Assembly: GCA_003254885.1 (NCBI GenBank)
Contig: QANT01003857.1
Span: 95,960 to 159,959, forward strand
DNA length: 64,000 bases
Source of the DNA: Purshia tridentata
Taxonomy: Eukaryota > Streptophyta > Magnoliopsida > Rosales > Rosaceae
Reading direction: 5' to 3'
Made by a program: the position numbers and the translations under genes. The notes under the pieces are model-generated. The model was not told the origin of the DNA. It worked only from the letters and a program-made list of their open reading frames with translations, and did no database searches. The stretch's first letter is position 1, and the number at the start of each line of letters is the position of its first letter. Of the stretch, positions 37,764-50,049 are shown piece after piece.

Positions 37764-37772
37764 TTAAATTTT

Positions 37773-39265
37773 CTCCCTTTATCTCAATCTTTACAAATAA
37801 CTCCTACTCCTATAAGACAAGTTTCATTAGCTTTGTCCGCTCCGTTCATGAGTCTATTAAAAAATTTAACGTAGCACCTACGTGGTTGGGCATTCGGATA
37901 ATTTATAAATAGATGGAAGTAAGAAACAAATGGGTGCCTACTTGGACTGATACCATGCCAAATAGGCGCCACATCAGATTAAGAAAATGACTAAAATAAT
38001 TAAATTAAGAAACAAACCAAGTGAAAAAATAAAAATAAAAACATCAAACTCACCCTCTCCTCCGCCACCTGGTCTCTGCCGCACTCCCACACCCCATCAC
38101 CTGCCATTCCCCTCCCTTCCCCAGCGCAGCCCAGCCTAGCCCNCTAGCCCAGCCCAGCCCAGCCCAACCCAACCCAGCCCAACTTCCTCTCCTTTCTCTA
38201 TGTTCCTTATCCCCTCTCTCTCTCCCCTTTCTTTATGTTCCTTCTCGTCTCTCTCTGTCTCACTCATTCACTATTTCTCCTCCCTTGCTCTTTCTCTTTC
38301 TGATTCATGTTAAAACTCAACACCATGGGTCTTTATACTCAAAAACCCAAACATACCACACTAAATACAATCCTATACAACACCAAGCGAGCTCGAAGCT
38401 CCACAGCCCATTAACGGTAGAATTCGATCGAATCTCTTCGAGAAACCCCAATGCTACTAGTTTTTCCCGAAGATCTCTGTGGGCAACAAAACCTCGAAGA
38501 CCTCAAAAATGGTGATGAGCTTTTGGTCAAACATGGTTTAGGTCACCAATGCCTCTAAGGACCACTTCTTTCTTATTTACCTGAAAAATAAAGATTTGGC
38601 ATTAAGGAGGACAGAGAGAGAGAGAGAAAGAAAGAAAGAAAGAAGAAAGAGGAAGTTGCTGGCTGGTAGTGGAGGTCACTGGCAATGATGAAGTTGGAAG
38701 GTGAGGGGGGTGGGGGTGGTGGTTGTGGTGGTGGTGGTGGTGGTGGGAGGGGCGCTCAGGTGTGGAAGGAGATAAAAAGGTTCAATTGGACAGTGGGGCC
38801 TACTTCAAGCTTACATGGAGTCAATTTAGCATGTTGTCAGTCAGAGTCAACTCCAACGACCAGTAAAATTATAAAATATCATAATACTGATTATGTAAGC
38901 ATCACATCAAATTTTTTAACGAAGCTATTGACAAAATTGACAAAACTTCCTTTATAAGAGTGATTATAAAGATCGGAAATAAAGTGAAAAGATTTAATTT
39001 TAAAGGGGCAAAGCTAATTTCATAGGACATTTGTCACAAATAAGTTATAAGTCTTTGTTTTAGTCCCTCCAAGGGTAGATTTTTAGTTCAAATTTTATGG
39101 ACGAGTGTTGTTAGTTACTCAAATTTTACCTAAACAAAACAAAAGAACTTTTTTCTTTTGTTGCATTATTTAGCATTGTCCTCCTAAACACAATTGTTTT
39201 AGAGCTGATAGTTAGACCAAATAATAAAAATTAGGGTATGTAATTATTTGGGCATGACAATATTA
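37773..39265. other. Intergenic; low-complexity CT, CCCAG and GGT tracts
   Basis: At 38100-38180 an imperfect (CCCAG)n tract contains N at 38143. CT-rich DNA follows to about 38290. A (GA/GAAA)n tract lies near 38605-38650 and a (GGT)n tract near 38705-38750. The Gly-rich frame over the last is a translation of the repeat. No gene supported. Confidence 0.55.
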
Positions 39266-39273
39266 CTCTTAAC

Positions 39274-40423
39274 TAGGAGTGGGAATGGGTTGGTTTTACC
39301 CGACAACCAACCCATTACCTACCCGACTTTTTTGGCCGATAATCATCCATTACCCGACCCACAAAGTCGGGCCGATAATTTTACCCGACCCATGTAAAGG
39401 CGGGTTGGTTGGTGGTTGCAAAATTATATAAAAGTTAGTGGCTGATAATTACCGACCAACCGACTTTGCAATACTCAGCCCATTAGCCTAACATTCACTC
39501 TCACACATTGGCCCAAGCCCAAAAACTCAAAAATAATTAACTTGAGATTGAGTGGCCCAAGCCCAAAACAAAGTCTGACTTGCGATCCAGCCACCACACC
39601 ACTCATCATCTCCATCTCTCAGTTTCTCACTTTTTCTCAATTATCACTCTCGATTTGGATCTCTTCCTCACTATCTCAAGTCTCCAGCCACCACACCCCC
39701 ACCAATCCTCCATCATCTTCTCCCCCGCGGCACCACCCTACACCTCCGCCCCCGCGTCTCTCAGTCTCTATCTCTCCTCTGTTCTCATATGACCCGCACC
39801 TCTCTCTCTCTCTCAAACTCAGACTCGATCTCTCATTTGACCCACACCTTTCTCTCTCTCAAACTGTCCTAAATTTCAGTCATTGGTCATCACCTGCAAC
39901 TGCGACTCCGATGGGTTGGGTAATCATACCTCGATTTGTCCGCCACCGTCGTCATCCTCTTTGGTGCTTCAACTGCCATCCTCTTTGGGAAAAAGCCCAA
40001 GGATGATTTGTTACCAATAAGAACGCGAAGCAGGGAAGGTGATGACTAAATTGTGGGCAAGGAATGGATTCCATCTTCCTCCACAACGCAAGAAATGGAT
40101 TCCCCCCGAGGGGGATCTTCCTCCCCAACTGCTGTCCTCTCTGTGATTTGTTGGTTTTTTGTGATTTTATATGTGATTTTGCCTGTAATTTCATCTTTTC
40201 CTTTGTGATTTTTCCTTTGATGACTCTGTAGTTAGGTTTCGGATGCCACACTTTACCGACCCATCAACCACCCAACAAATTCGGGTAACACCCATTGCCT
40301 GACCCACAATAGTTGGTTCGGTAATGGTTTTCAAATATGGTCAAAGTCAGATAGTCGGGTGGGTTGGTCGGGTGGGTCGGGTAAATGGCCGACAATCACT
40401 CAACCTGACCCATTTCAGCCCTA
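39274..40423. mobile_element. Non-autonomous hAT element, 1150 bp
   Basis: The element begins TAGGAGTGGGAATGGGT and ends with the complement of TAGGGCTGAAATGGGT. It is flanked by an exact 8-bp duplication CTCTTAAC (39266-39273 and 40424-40431), both typical of hAT transposons. Subterminal regions are dense in ACCCGACC-type motifs and complements, likely transposase-binding repeats. The middle (39542-40006) holds a Ser/Pro/His-rich frame of 154 codons driven by CT/CCA-rich sequence, with no recognisable domain. No transposase domain seen. Confidence 0.85.
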
Positions 40424-40431
40424 CTCTTAAC

Positions 40432-41590
40432 TAAAGAAACTTCAAGCCTCATTCTTACCTTTTGGACATCTTAACATAACATGTGGCCACTACTTAAAAA
40501 CCAACCCATTGCAATTATGTAAAACAAACAAAAATGGATACGCAAAATTGAAAAAATTACAAGCGTGTCCTTAAGCAAGGAATAAAATTTCAAAAAGAAA
40601 TTTCCATTTTTTGAGGTTTCAAAATATTACCAAATCGAAATTATCGAAATTTTGTTAAAACTTTGAATTGTTTTAGTCTAAATTTCTACCGAAATTGAAA
40701 TTCTTTCGAAATTTCCTTTGAAATTTTTATATTTTTGAAACATCGAAATTTTATTAAAATTCGAAATTTAATTCATTGTCCTCAAGTCAATAACAAGCCA
40801 AAATGAAAAGAAAATGGTATATACCAACATCAATTCTTCCCACCTAGTAAACACGAAATCGTAGAAATTTCTCGAAAATGCTTCTAAACTTTTCTTCCCC
40901 AGTTCCAAAAGCATCTTATCCATTTACCTACAACTGCTTTAAAGAAAAAGAAAGCAAGTCCTAAATCTAATAGCAAAAAAGTAAGAAGAAATATTTGGAA
41001 TTGAAACTGCAACTGAAAATTAAAACTAATTTCGAAATATAACTATGATTGAATATACAAATCACAACAAAAAATCAAAATAAAAGAAATTGGTACTTAT
41101 AAATGAATAAATCGAAATCATAAACTTAATTTAAAACAAAAGTTCAGCATCAAATCGAAGCGAAAAACACCCAAAATTGTTGCAACCAATGAACATAAAC
41201 AACCAAATCCAAATCGAGGAGAACAAATTGAGAGCACTAAAAAAACTCATGAAATCAAAACTTACAAATCATGAATCTAAATTAGAAACAAAGTTGAAAA
41301 CAAAAATTTACAAAATTAGAACCTACAAATAAGTGCATCCGAATTAGAAACGAAATTGAAAACAAAAATTAAGAATCAAGTTGAAGATAAATAAACCTGA
41401 AACTGTAATGATTGATTAACATCAACAATATCAAAATCTCAAAGAAGAAATTGAAAGTAGAGAAGAAAATCACAAAACTGAGCCAAACAAATAAAATGAA
41501 AAAACAACCTCTTTAAGAAAACATGTAACAGAAAATAACTACAAGGCAAAATCATAAAAAACAGTCTAAAAAGAAAGGCCACCCAGTGCC
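40432..41590. other. Intergenic, A-rich, with GAAAT-rich repeat at about 40610-40760
   Basis: The segment 40610-40760 repeats 'cgaaatt' many times and resembles segments near 51478 and elsewhere. The rest is A-rich with no gene. Confidence 0.5.
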
Positions 41591-41751
41591 TTAATTGTGA
41601 TACATTGGAGATTTTCTAAAATTCTAAAACATAGTTGGGTGGTTTATATTTTTGGACTTCACAATGCTTATATATTTTTTTATTTTTTCAATATGGTCAG
41701 GCGTTTCGGTTTTGATCGGGTTTTTTAGTGAGTCGTTAACCAAATAAATGG

Positions 41752-42135
41752 CAATCAATTTGGTCAGTTCATGGACCCACTTTTTTTTGTTAAGTGCATG
41801 AAACCAGACCAATCCAAGTAACCACCCCCACCCCCTACTCAGGGATGGCAACGAGGCGGGTTTGCCAATACCATATGCGCTCTGCTAGGTAAGTCTCCAT
41901 CTAGTATTTAGAGCCCTATTATTATTTTTACAAATAATTTTTTCAATCAATTTGGTCAGTTCATGGACCCACTTTTTTTTTTTAAGTGCATGAAACCAGA
42001 CCAATCCAAGTAACCACCCCCACCCCCCACTCAGGGATGGCAACGAGGCGGGTTTGCCAATACCGTATGCGCTCTGCTAGGTAAGTCTCCATCTAGTATT
42101 CAGAGCCCTATTATTATTTTTACAAATAATTTTTT
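41752..42135. repeat. 192-bp tandem duplication
   Basis: The block starting 'caatcaatttggtcagttca' at 41752 recurs at 41944 with very few changes. Both copies include a hAT-type left end, CAGGGATGGCAACGAGGCGG. Confidence 0.85.
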
Positions 42136-42422
42136 TTATTAATGACATACTAAATCAACATAAATATATAATAAAGTATAGATGAAACACATTAAAATTC
42201 ATCATATAACATTCCAACAACTCCAAATCATAAAAATAACACCATTAAATTTTAAAGACAACAAAAATTAAGATACGAAATTAAAATATGATTATATAAT
42301 ATTATTTTTTTATTAAATGGGTACACGAAATGAGGCATGGACAATGATAGTATAATCATACTCACTTAATCAGGTTGGATCTCCACGAGAATTTTCGAAG
42401 GAGGATAATTTTGCCATCCTGA
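42032..42422. mobile_element. hAT-like MITE
   Basis: The left end CAGGGATGGCAACGAGG and the right end TTTTGCCATCCTGA are inverted repeats. Near the right end is 'cacttaatcaggttggatct', as in the element at 18188. The tandem duplication at 41752-42135 has copied the left end, so the true original start may be at about 41842. Target duplication not resolved. Confidence 0.55.
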
Positions 42423-42423
42423 C

Positions 42424-43480
42424 TAGGGATGGCAACTGGGCAGGTTCGGGTAATTGGGTCTTCATTGGGTATTCGGGTTTAGCGGCTCTTAATACTTTTT
42501 TAAAATAATTTTTTCATTAATAACATAAATCAACCTAAATACATAATATAGTATGATAAAATGCATTAAAATTCATCATATTACATTATAATAACACTAA
42601 ATCATAAAAAAAACACCATTAAATTTTAAAGACAACAAAAATTAAGATAAGAGATTAAAATATAATTATACAATGATAATTATTTTATCAAACAGGTATT
42701 AAAGGCGGGGGCGAGAACGAGGATAATATTAGGGTTAATTACAAATATATACCTTAACTATACATCATTTTTCAACTTGGTACCTCAAGTTTAAAAAGTT
42801 GCATTAAAGTACATCAACTACAAAATTTCGCTATTAAGTACCCCTATTAGTCTTTTAGTTAAAAAAATCATTAACTGCTGAAGTGGCACACACAAAACCT
42901 ACTGTTTGGCTTTAAAAAATAAATCAGCTGCTTTAAAAAGTTGCATTAAAGTACATCAACTACAAAATCTCGCTATTAAGTACCCCTATTAGTCTTTTAG
43001 TTAAAAAAATCATTAACTGCTGAAGTGGCACACACAAAGCCTACTGTTTGGCTTTAAAAAATAAATCAGCTGCTGCATAACTAGTTTAGCTCCCAAATTG
43101 TAAAACACTTTCAACCCAGTACCCACCTCGCCCTAGTTCAAACCCTCCATATCTCTCTCCAACACTTACATAGCCTTGCCAAGCAACTTGTCGTCGGTCT
43201 TTCTGACCCAAATAATAGGGTTTATGTGTGCCACGTCAGTAGTTAACAGTTTTTTTGACGAAAAAATTAACAGAAGTACCTACTGAATTGTTGATATTTC
43301 GTAATTAAGATAATGTAATACAACTTTTTAAATTTGAAATATCAAGTTAAAAATTAGTTATAATAGAAATATATAATTATAATTAATCCATAATATTATC
43401 GTACTCGCTTAATAAAGGCGAGTCACGCAGGGAATTTGGGGGCGGGAAATTTGCGGGAAATTTGGCATCCGTTCTCGACC
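42424..43480. mobile_element. hAT-like MITE split by a nested Mutator-like insertion
   Basis: The left end TAGGGATGGCAACTGGGCAGG starts at 42424. The sequence 'aggcgggggcgagaacgagg' leads up to 42722, is interrupted by the element at 42732-43389, and resumes at 43390 with 'tcgtactcgcttaataaagg' to a right end near 43470-43480 (TTTGGCATCC). The two pieces fit one element once the insertion is removed. The right boundary is approximate. Confidence 0.5.
42732..43389. mobile_element. Non-autonomous Mutator-like element, 658 bp, nested
   Basis: The left end GGGTTAATTACAAATATATA and the right end complementary to GGATTAATTATAATTATATA extend as diverged inverted repeats for about 80-110 bp, including 'tttaaaaagttgcatta' against its complement. 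A perfect 9-bp duplication ATAATATTA flanks it (42723-42731 and 43390-43398). Inside, a 142-bp block starting 'ttaaaaagttgcattaaag' at 42791 is duplicated at 42933. No coding region. Confidence 0.85.
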
Positions 43481-43854
43481 CCAACCCCTTCTTCTAAGAT
43501 TTGGCAGAGATCATTTATTTGTAAATTCGTTATATAATTGGCGAACAAACCCTGAAACCAGTAAATTTGTCACAATAGGAAAAGGGCCTTTTAACTCTCA
43601 TATAGAACAAACCAACCAGTAAATTTGCCATAATATTAAAGGCCATATCTCTCACCAAAATACCAAATTATCAAACTCTCTCTGTCTCTCTGTCTCTCTC
43701 TCTGTCTCTCCCTTCTCTTAGGGTTTCCATATTCATTACCTGATACAATATTAGGGTTTTGTTTAGCTACTTCTATTGGCAGAGGTGTCCGATTTCCGAT
43801 CTCTTTGACTATTCTCATAGAGTCATAGGGACAACCTGGTCTAAGGTTTCACAG

Positions 43855-44640
43855 GTATTATTCTAATTTTCCCTAATTCGACAACCCTGTCGGTGTTTGC
43901 TAAATTCTAGCGAACATGAATATGAAACATAAACGAACGAAGTAATTTTGTTCTATGGATGGTTATTCCGAGGTTGATGATAACTTGTTCTTATCTTTGC
44001 ATTTTCTCGGCGATTAAGTGGCAGTAAAGTTTTCAGTCATTGATCTATTTGTATTTGTTATTTGGTGGATTTGGTTTTCGTTGATTAATCAGTTCATTAT
44101 ATGGAAAGTTTTAAATAAAAAGATTTTGTGCCCTTCTTTTTCCTGTGTGATTTCGTTGCTCTACAATCAGATTTTTTTTATTTGTTTAATTTATGATTCT
44201 TCAGCTGGAAAAATGTTGGTCTTGTTGCCCTGGTTAAATGAACCGTTATTTGTTTTTTTTATTTTTTTATTTTTTGCTGCTTAATTTGTGGAATTATTAT
44301 CTCTTCTTACATTTTCTCAGAAACTGAAGAACCGTTAAAGATGAATGTTGTTGTTGTTGTTGTTGTTGTTTAATGGGCTGATATGATATACTAAACTTTT
44401 TTGTTAATGCTTACTTTTGGAAGCTGGGAATGTTTTATTGCTGCTTAATTTGTGGAATTATTATCTCTTCTTACATTTTCTCAGAAACTGAAGAACCGTT
44501 ACAGATGAATGTTGTTGTTGTTGTTGTTATTTAATGGGCTGATATGATATACTAAACTTTTTTTTAATGCTTACTTTTGGAAGCTGGGAATGTAACTCTA
44601 TACTCCTTTATAATGATATTGATTTATTGTGGTTTAACAG
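43855..44640 (+). other. Probable 5'-UTR intron of the ARGLU1-like gene
   Basis: The donor ACAG|GTATTA (43855) and acceptor TTTAACAG|GG (44640) bracket T-rich DNA. The upstream stretch (CT-rich 43675-43710, then the plant leader-like 'cttagggtttccat') looks like a 5' UTR. The ATG follows 78 bases after the acceptor. Inside, a 164-bp block (44276-44439, repeated from 44440 to about 44594) carries a (GTT)n tract. Inferred from sequence only. Confidence 0.45.
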
Positions 44641-44718
44641 GGCAAAGTAGTGAAAATTGTTGTAAGTGTTCAAGTTTCAAATATTCATAGTGAGAGATAA
44701 AAGTTGAGGCGAAAGGAG

Positions 44719-47700
44719 ATGCCTCGTGATTTGGCACGATCACGATCACAATCACGATCACCTTCTTATAAGCGAAGGCGTTCACCATCTCCGGTGGGGC
44801 ATAGGAATAGCCGGAGAAGCCGAAGAGACAGAGCCCGGTCTCCGTATTCCTCATATTCTTATAGCAGGTGATCCCGTTAATATTCCTGCTTTCTTGTGCT
44901 AATTTAACTGAATCTCAATCAATAGTTGGAAAGATTGAGGAGTCACATATCGCTCATACGGTTTGGATTTACATAATGTTCGAGTTTCTTTGTACGCATC
45001 TTCTTATCCTTCCTCATTGATATGGTGGTACTTTTTTCTTTTTTCTTTTTGAGTGTGAAACCTATTTATTTGTAGGCTTGCATGTTACAAGGGGTTGGTT
45101 AGGCTTGTAATTTGTTATATATTTGACAAAGAATTTGGTAATGGTGTCAGATTTCTTTGCGTACAGCATTGTTTAATTTGAAAAACTTGATATATTGTAA
45201 TATTATTTTGATAGAAAATGAATATCTACTTTCAAGCTTATCCAGTACCTCCTACGTTGATGTTGAGGTCACAGCTTAGTCGGGGCATTCCATGAAATAT
45301 TACTTTGAGTTGAAATTCTGCATGCTAATCACTAATATTTGACTTTTTTGTTTTACACCTTCAAGTGTACAGGAATTGGTAGTTCCATTGCCTACGTTTG
45401 GTATGCTTTTGACATTTGCTGTTCTGAGTTCCTTTTCCGATGATCTTGTACTACCCCTTGTGATTTGTATACTTTAGGCTTGGTTGCTGTCATGCTATTG
45501 TCAAAGAATTGCTGACGTTGTCATTAAATCTGATGGTTGGCTCCATTTATATCTAACATTGATGGACACATGCCCTTTGGAAAATCGGTTTTTGATTCTT
45601 TCTAAATAATTGAATAAATGTCTAGTATGAATATATGGAGTAAAATATAGTGTTGTCAGAGCGATATAAGGATGCATGCACTTTAAGAATTTAAAAGAAC
45701 TCAGTTTCTTCCCATCATATGGGAAGTGAGCAGGTGATGGGTGCCGTTGGGTGTCCTTTTGTTGCTCGATTGTGACATTTGCTTCTTCTTCATGTGATAA
45801 AAGATGGAGCACAGAAAGGTTATACTTAACAATGTATGAGGTAACTGTACATGTTTCTACATATTTTGTGCTACATGGTGGATTGGCTTGATAGTTATTG
45901 ATTATGTGAAGTCATGTGCAATTTTAATGGTTGTTGCTCAATAACTTATTTTATTACCATACAGACGGAAAAGTCGTTCTATTACCCCTAGGCGCCATAG
46001 AAGTCGTTCTCCAACTCCAAGACGTCGTAAAAGTCGTTCTCCAACTCCAAGACGTCGTAAAAGTCGTTCTCCAACTTCAAGACGTCGTAAAAGTCGTTCT
46101 CCAATTTTGAAGCGTTATAAGAGACAAAGAAGTGGGAGCTCCTCATTGTCTCCTATTCGTAAATCTTCTAGTTCAAGTCTTGGATCATTGGAGCAGAAAA
46201 ATGCTAGTGAAAAATTGAGAAAGGAAGAAGAGGAAGAGAAGAAAAGGTATATCAATTACTTAGCATCAGTTCTTTATCATATACTTTTTTCTTATGACCT
46301 TTTCCTCAAGTTCATCTTTAGAGTAGATTATTCAGTTTTAAGTCTCTTCTAAGTTATGGTGAAGATGTAATTCAGGATTTTCATTATTATTGTAAGTTAT
46401 GAATTTTTATTTCTACTTGAATGGTTAGTCTTTTGAAAGTTACTTTATTAGGTTTGGATGCTTACTATTCGGTTTAATTGACTGAAATGATAATGTATAG
46501 TTAGTCAAGGCGAAGAACCTCCGGTTCATACTTGAATTTATTCTACCCTTCCAGCCTCACGATGTGGCACATGTTCACTTATTGACATTTAAGTTTTAGA
46601 TGTTAATACTTTTTGGAAGAATGAAAGTGAGGATGGTTGCTGTTTTCTTATTGCTGAAATTTGAGATGCACACAATTCATTTTAACTTCTAAAGAATGTC
46701 AGCTTCAATAATATGAAGTGGGAACCAAATCTCCAAACCTGCAATACTTCAAAGGTATCAGAATCCAGTGCTTTATGGTTTTACTTGGTGATGTGAGGCT
46801 TGAAATTGTATTTAAAGAAAAAAAAATAATGCGAGCCTGTTTGTTAGTCCATTCTATGAATTTCTTTAAATAGTAAACTATTTGTTGTATTTAACAGATT
46901 TTTTGTGTTTTGAGGTCATTGGAAGATTTTATGCTGTCATTGAACTAAAACAATGAATTATGGTCAAATCTGTTTCTGGAATGGGTTGCTTAAATGTACT
47001 TTTAATGACTGGTATGGTAAATATGTGATGTAGAATTTATGTATTGAGGTATCGGTTTAAACGTATAGCATGTTTGTATAACTTGGTTTGTTACTTGAAA
47101 AGCGGTCTTATTTACATAACTTTACTTGCATATGGACGTACGACCTTAGATTATATAAGTTGTAATAATCAAATCGTTAACCCTTTAGTTTAAATTGGGT
47201 AAATGGACATGTGCATTGTAGGCATTATCTGGCCCATAATTCCAGCCATTCTACTTATTATTATTATTTATAAAATGAAAGATCATAATCACTTTTTCTT
47301 TTAAAAACAAAAGAAAAAAACTTATTAACCCATACTTTTTCAGAGGAATATGTCCCTTGTCACTTAAAGTAGACAAGTGTTTCTGCTTGCATCATAGCAT
47401 GGGTGGTCCTTGATGGAACTTCCGTCTTTTCTCTTGGATCATTCCATCTTATTTCCATAGGAGTTGTAATTCTTCGAAATGTGCTATGTGAATCACTTAG
47501 TTTTACTGCAACTATTTGTTAGATTTCAGAAGTCAATAAGGTGAAATTTAGTTAGACTTGTTGGAGGTATGCAGCTCATTCCAAATGCGTAAACTATTGT
47601 GATTCTAACAATTGTTAATTATTTTATGACTGTAAAATATGCAATCAAGGGCCTTTTTAGGAGCATCAGGGATGGGTTGAGCACAATTTTACTCCCCTAC

Positions 47701-49964
47701 ACAATTATAAGCAGATTGAGATTACAATTGGGCTGAGGCCGTCTGGTATGATAGTGATGTGAAATTAGTGATTTCCAAGGAAATATGCACTCAAACTATA
47801 CATATGTTTTGGTTTGTCCTCATGTCTAACTTTTTGGGAGTTGATGTATCAGGACACACTGTGTCCATGTCAACACAAGATACTTTTCTCCATATCCAAA
47901 TTCATGGTTATAGCTGATGATATTATTACTTTCAGTAGCTGGTCAAGATTTCTACTTCTTTTGGACACTATCATCTTTCTGCACAATTTCATTTTTGGAG
48001 TATTCAGGAAACACTAGTCACTAGTGAGCTAATATATATTTTTATTGGTTAAACTAGTCAGTTAATTTGGTGTTCTAGACTAATGGTTTGGTAGACCCAA
48101 GTGATTTGGAGATCCTGAGACCTAAGTGATTAGGAGATCCTGAAGTACCCTCTGTGCCTAACCTAAGAAACTGACCCTCGGTTGAGTGCAATGTTGATGG
48201 CAAGTCCAGGTTAACTTCTAGTTACACTGCATCATTTAGTAGACTGCAAATTCCCTAGTTTGGCTTCAGTTGGCTTCTAAGTTCTAACACTACTCAACTT
48301 TCCAATGTTGCAACTCTAGTTCTCCATTAACTTTGAATGTCCTTCTATAAAAGTAAAAGTGTTCAACTTCCCTTTCTGTCCTGTGAATGTTTTCTCTACC
48401 GTCTCGTCATAGGTTTAGGACTTATTATACTCAAGATGAACTAAACTTCGACCATATATTTTAGAACTGTATTTAGCTTAAATTTGAAGTATTTCGATGA
48501 TTAGTTTTAAAATTGCAGCAGGTTTTGACATTCTGCTCCACAGGCTTTTCTGAAGGATGATACTGCTATAGTTCAACTTGTTATATTTGATGATCAAAAT
48601 GGGTGCATCGTTTATCTACTGTTCACCAGTTTTGAAACTCATTTGTTTGGATCAGGATACATTAGAGGTATGCCTTAAAAGCATAAGCATAAAAATAGTG
48701 CCTTTGTCCACGTGAAGGTTAGTTTGCCATTTATTGTAGTCTGATAATGACGAGAGAGAAGGGGAGGGGAAAAAAGGAAGCAGTTTATGTTGATTGACAT
48801 TTTATTTTTTCTCAAGTCTGAACTCAAGACATTCAGAATCAGAAGTGCGGAATTCCCCCTCTTTATATGAGAGGCCACTTTATTGCTTAACTTTTTCACT
48901 TGTACTCTCAGGCGACAACAAGAAGCAGAGTTGAAACTTCTAGAAGAAGAGACTTCCAAAAGAGTGGAAGAAGCAATTCGTAGGAAAGTTGACGAGAGCT
49001 TGAACTCCGAAGAGATTAAAGTGGAAGTACAAAGGCGGTTGGAGGAGGGACGGAAGAAGCTTCTTAATGAAGTTGCAGCTCAACTTGAGAAAGAGAAGGA
49101 AGCAGCTCTTATCGAGGCTAGACACAAGGAGGTAAATCAGACTAACATGGTGATTCTGTCTGTTTCTTTTCTCTTGTTGTGAAGCCACATAAATGTCTGA
49201 TCATGATATGCTTACACTGTTAAGCTTTTGGCTAGAAAACATTTTTGTTATTGTTGCAATTACCAATGGTCTTGCATGATATTGGACACAATTGCCTGTG
49301 TAGTTCAGGAAAGGATGATTTCAACAACGATACTAGAGTCACCAAATTTTCTCATCAAATGATGTGTCAATATGCATCTCAGCATTGTGTTAGAAGTAAA
49401 TGAGCTCCTGAGTGTGCCCTGATTTGAAATATTGAAACACTGCAGCATCATTTGAAAGAAAAATTATTAAACAAATTTGATGAATGTAGCATTACTTAGT
49501 TTCAACTTACAGACATGGGCAGACATGGCTATGTATTCATTTTAAGCAATCACAATTTTAGTTAAGATGACGATTGTATTCTGTGACACCCTTCTTTCCC
49601 TCCTCTACTAAAAAACGAAGTAGTTTATATATAATGTTGTGTGTGTTGTCATAGTATGGCCATGAGGACGTTTAGCTAGTTGATGTTTGGTTTACAGGAA
49701 CAAGCTCGAAAAGAGAAAGAAGAGCTGGAAGGTATGCTTGAAGAGAACCGGAGGAGAGTAGAAGAAGCTCAAAGAAGGGAGGCTTTGGAGCAGCAGCGGA
49801 GGGAGGAGGAACGGTACAGGGAGCTAGAAGAGCTTCAGAGACAGAAAGAGGAAGCAATGCGAAGGAAGAAACAAGAGGAGGAAGAAGAACGGTCAAACCA
49901 AATGAAATTGTTGGGTAAGAACAAATCCCGGCCAAAATTGTCATTTGCTCTTGGATCGAAATAG
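44719..49964 (+). CDS. Arginine and glutamate-rich protein 1 (ARGLU1)-like
   Basis: Four coding exons: 44719-44867, 45965-46246, 48912-49131 and 49698-49964. All are GT-AG; 918 nt, 305 aa. Residues 1 to about 110 are an Arg/Ser domain (MPRDLARSRSQSRSPSYKRR) with four tandem 10-residue units of the form KSRSPTPRRR, encoded by 30-bp repeats at about 45990-46110. The rest is a highly charged Glu/Arg/Lys coiled coil (EEETSKRVEEAIRRKVDESL, EVQRRLEEGRKKLLNEVAAQ), ending KNKSRPKLSFALGSK. This two-part layout and the KLSFALG end match ARGLU1, a nuclear protein that in animals links splicing and transcription. A role in splicing in this plant is inferred. Intron 2 is 2.7 kb. Confidence 0.88.
45990..46110 (+). 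repeat. 30-bp coding tandem repeat (RS decapeptide)
   Basis: About four copies of a 30-bp unit (agtcgttctccaactccaag plus acgtcgtaaa), nearly identical at DNA level, inside exon 2 of the ARGLU1-like gene. Near identity suggests recent expansion. Confidence 0.85.
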
Positions 49965-50049
49965 ATTCTTTATGGAACTTAGCTTAGTGCCTTTGAAATG
50001 TGTCCTTGGATTTGGTTGCATGTTTGTATTTCTAATCTGAGAATATTTG

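Noticed and set aside
39542-40006. 154-codon Ser/Pro/His-rich frame
   Set aside because: Inside a non-autonomous hAT element and driven by CT/CCA-rich DNA; no domain recognised.
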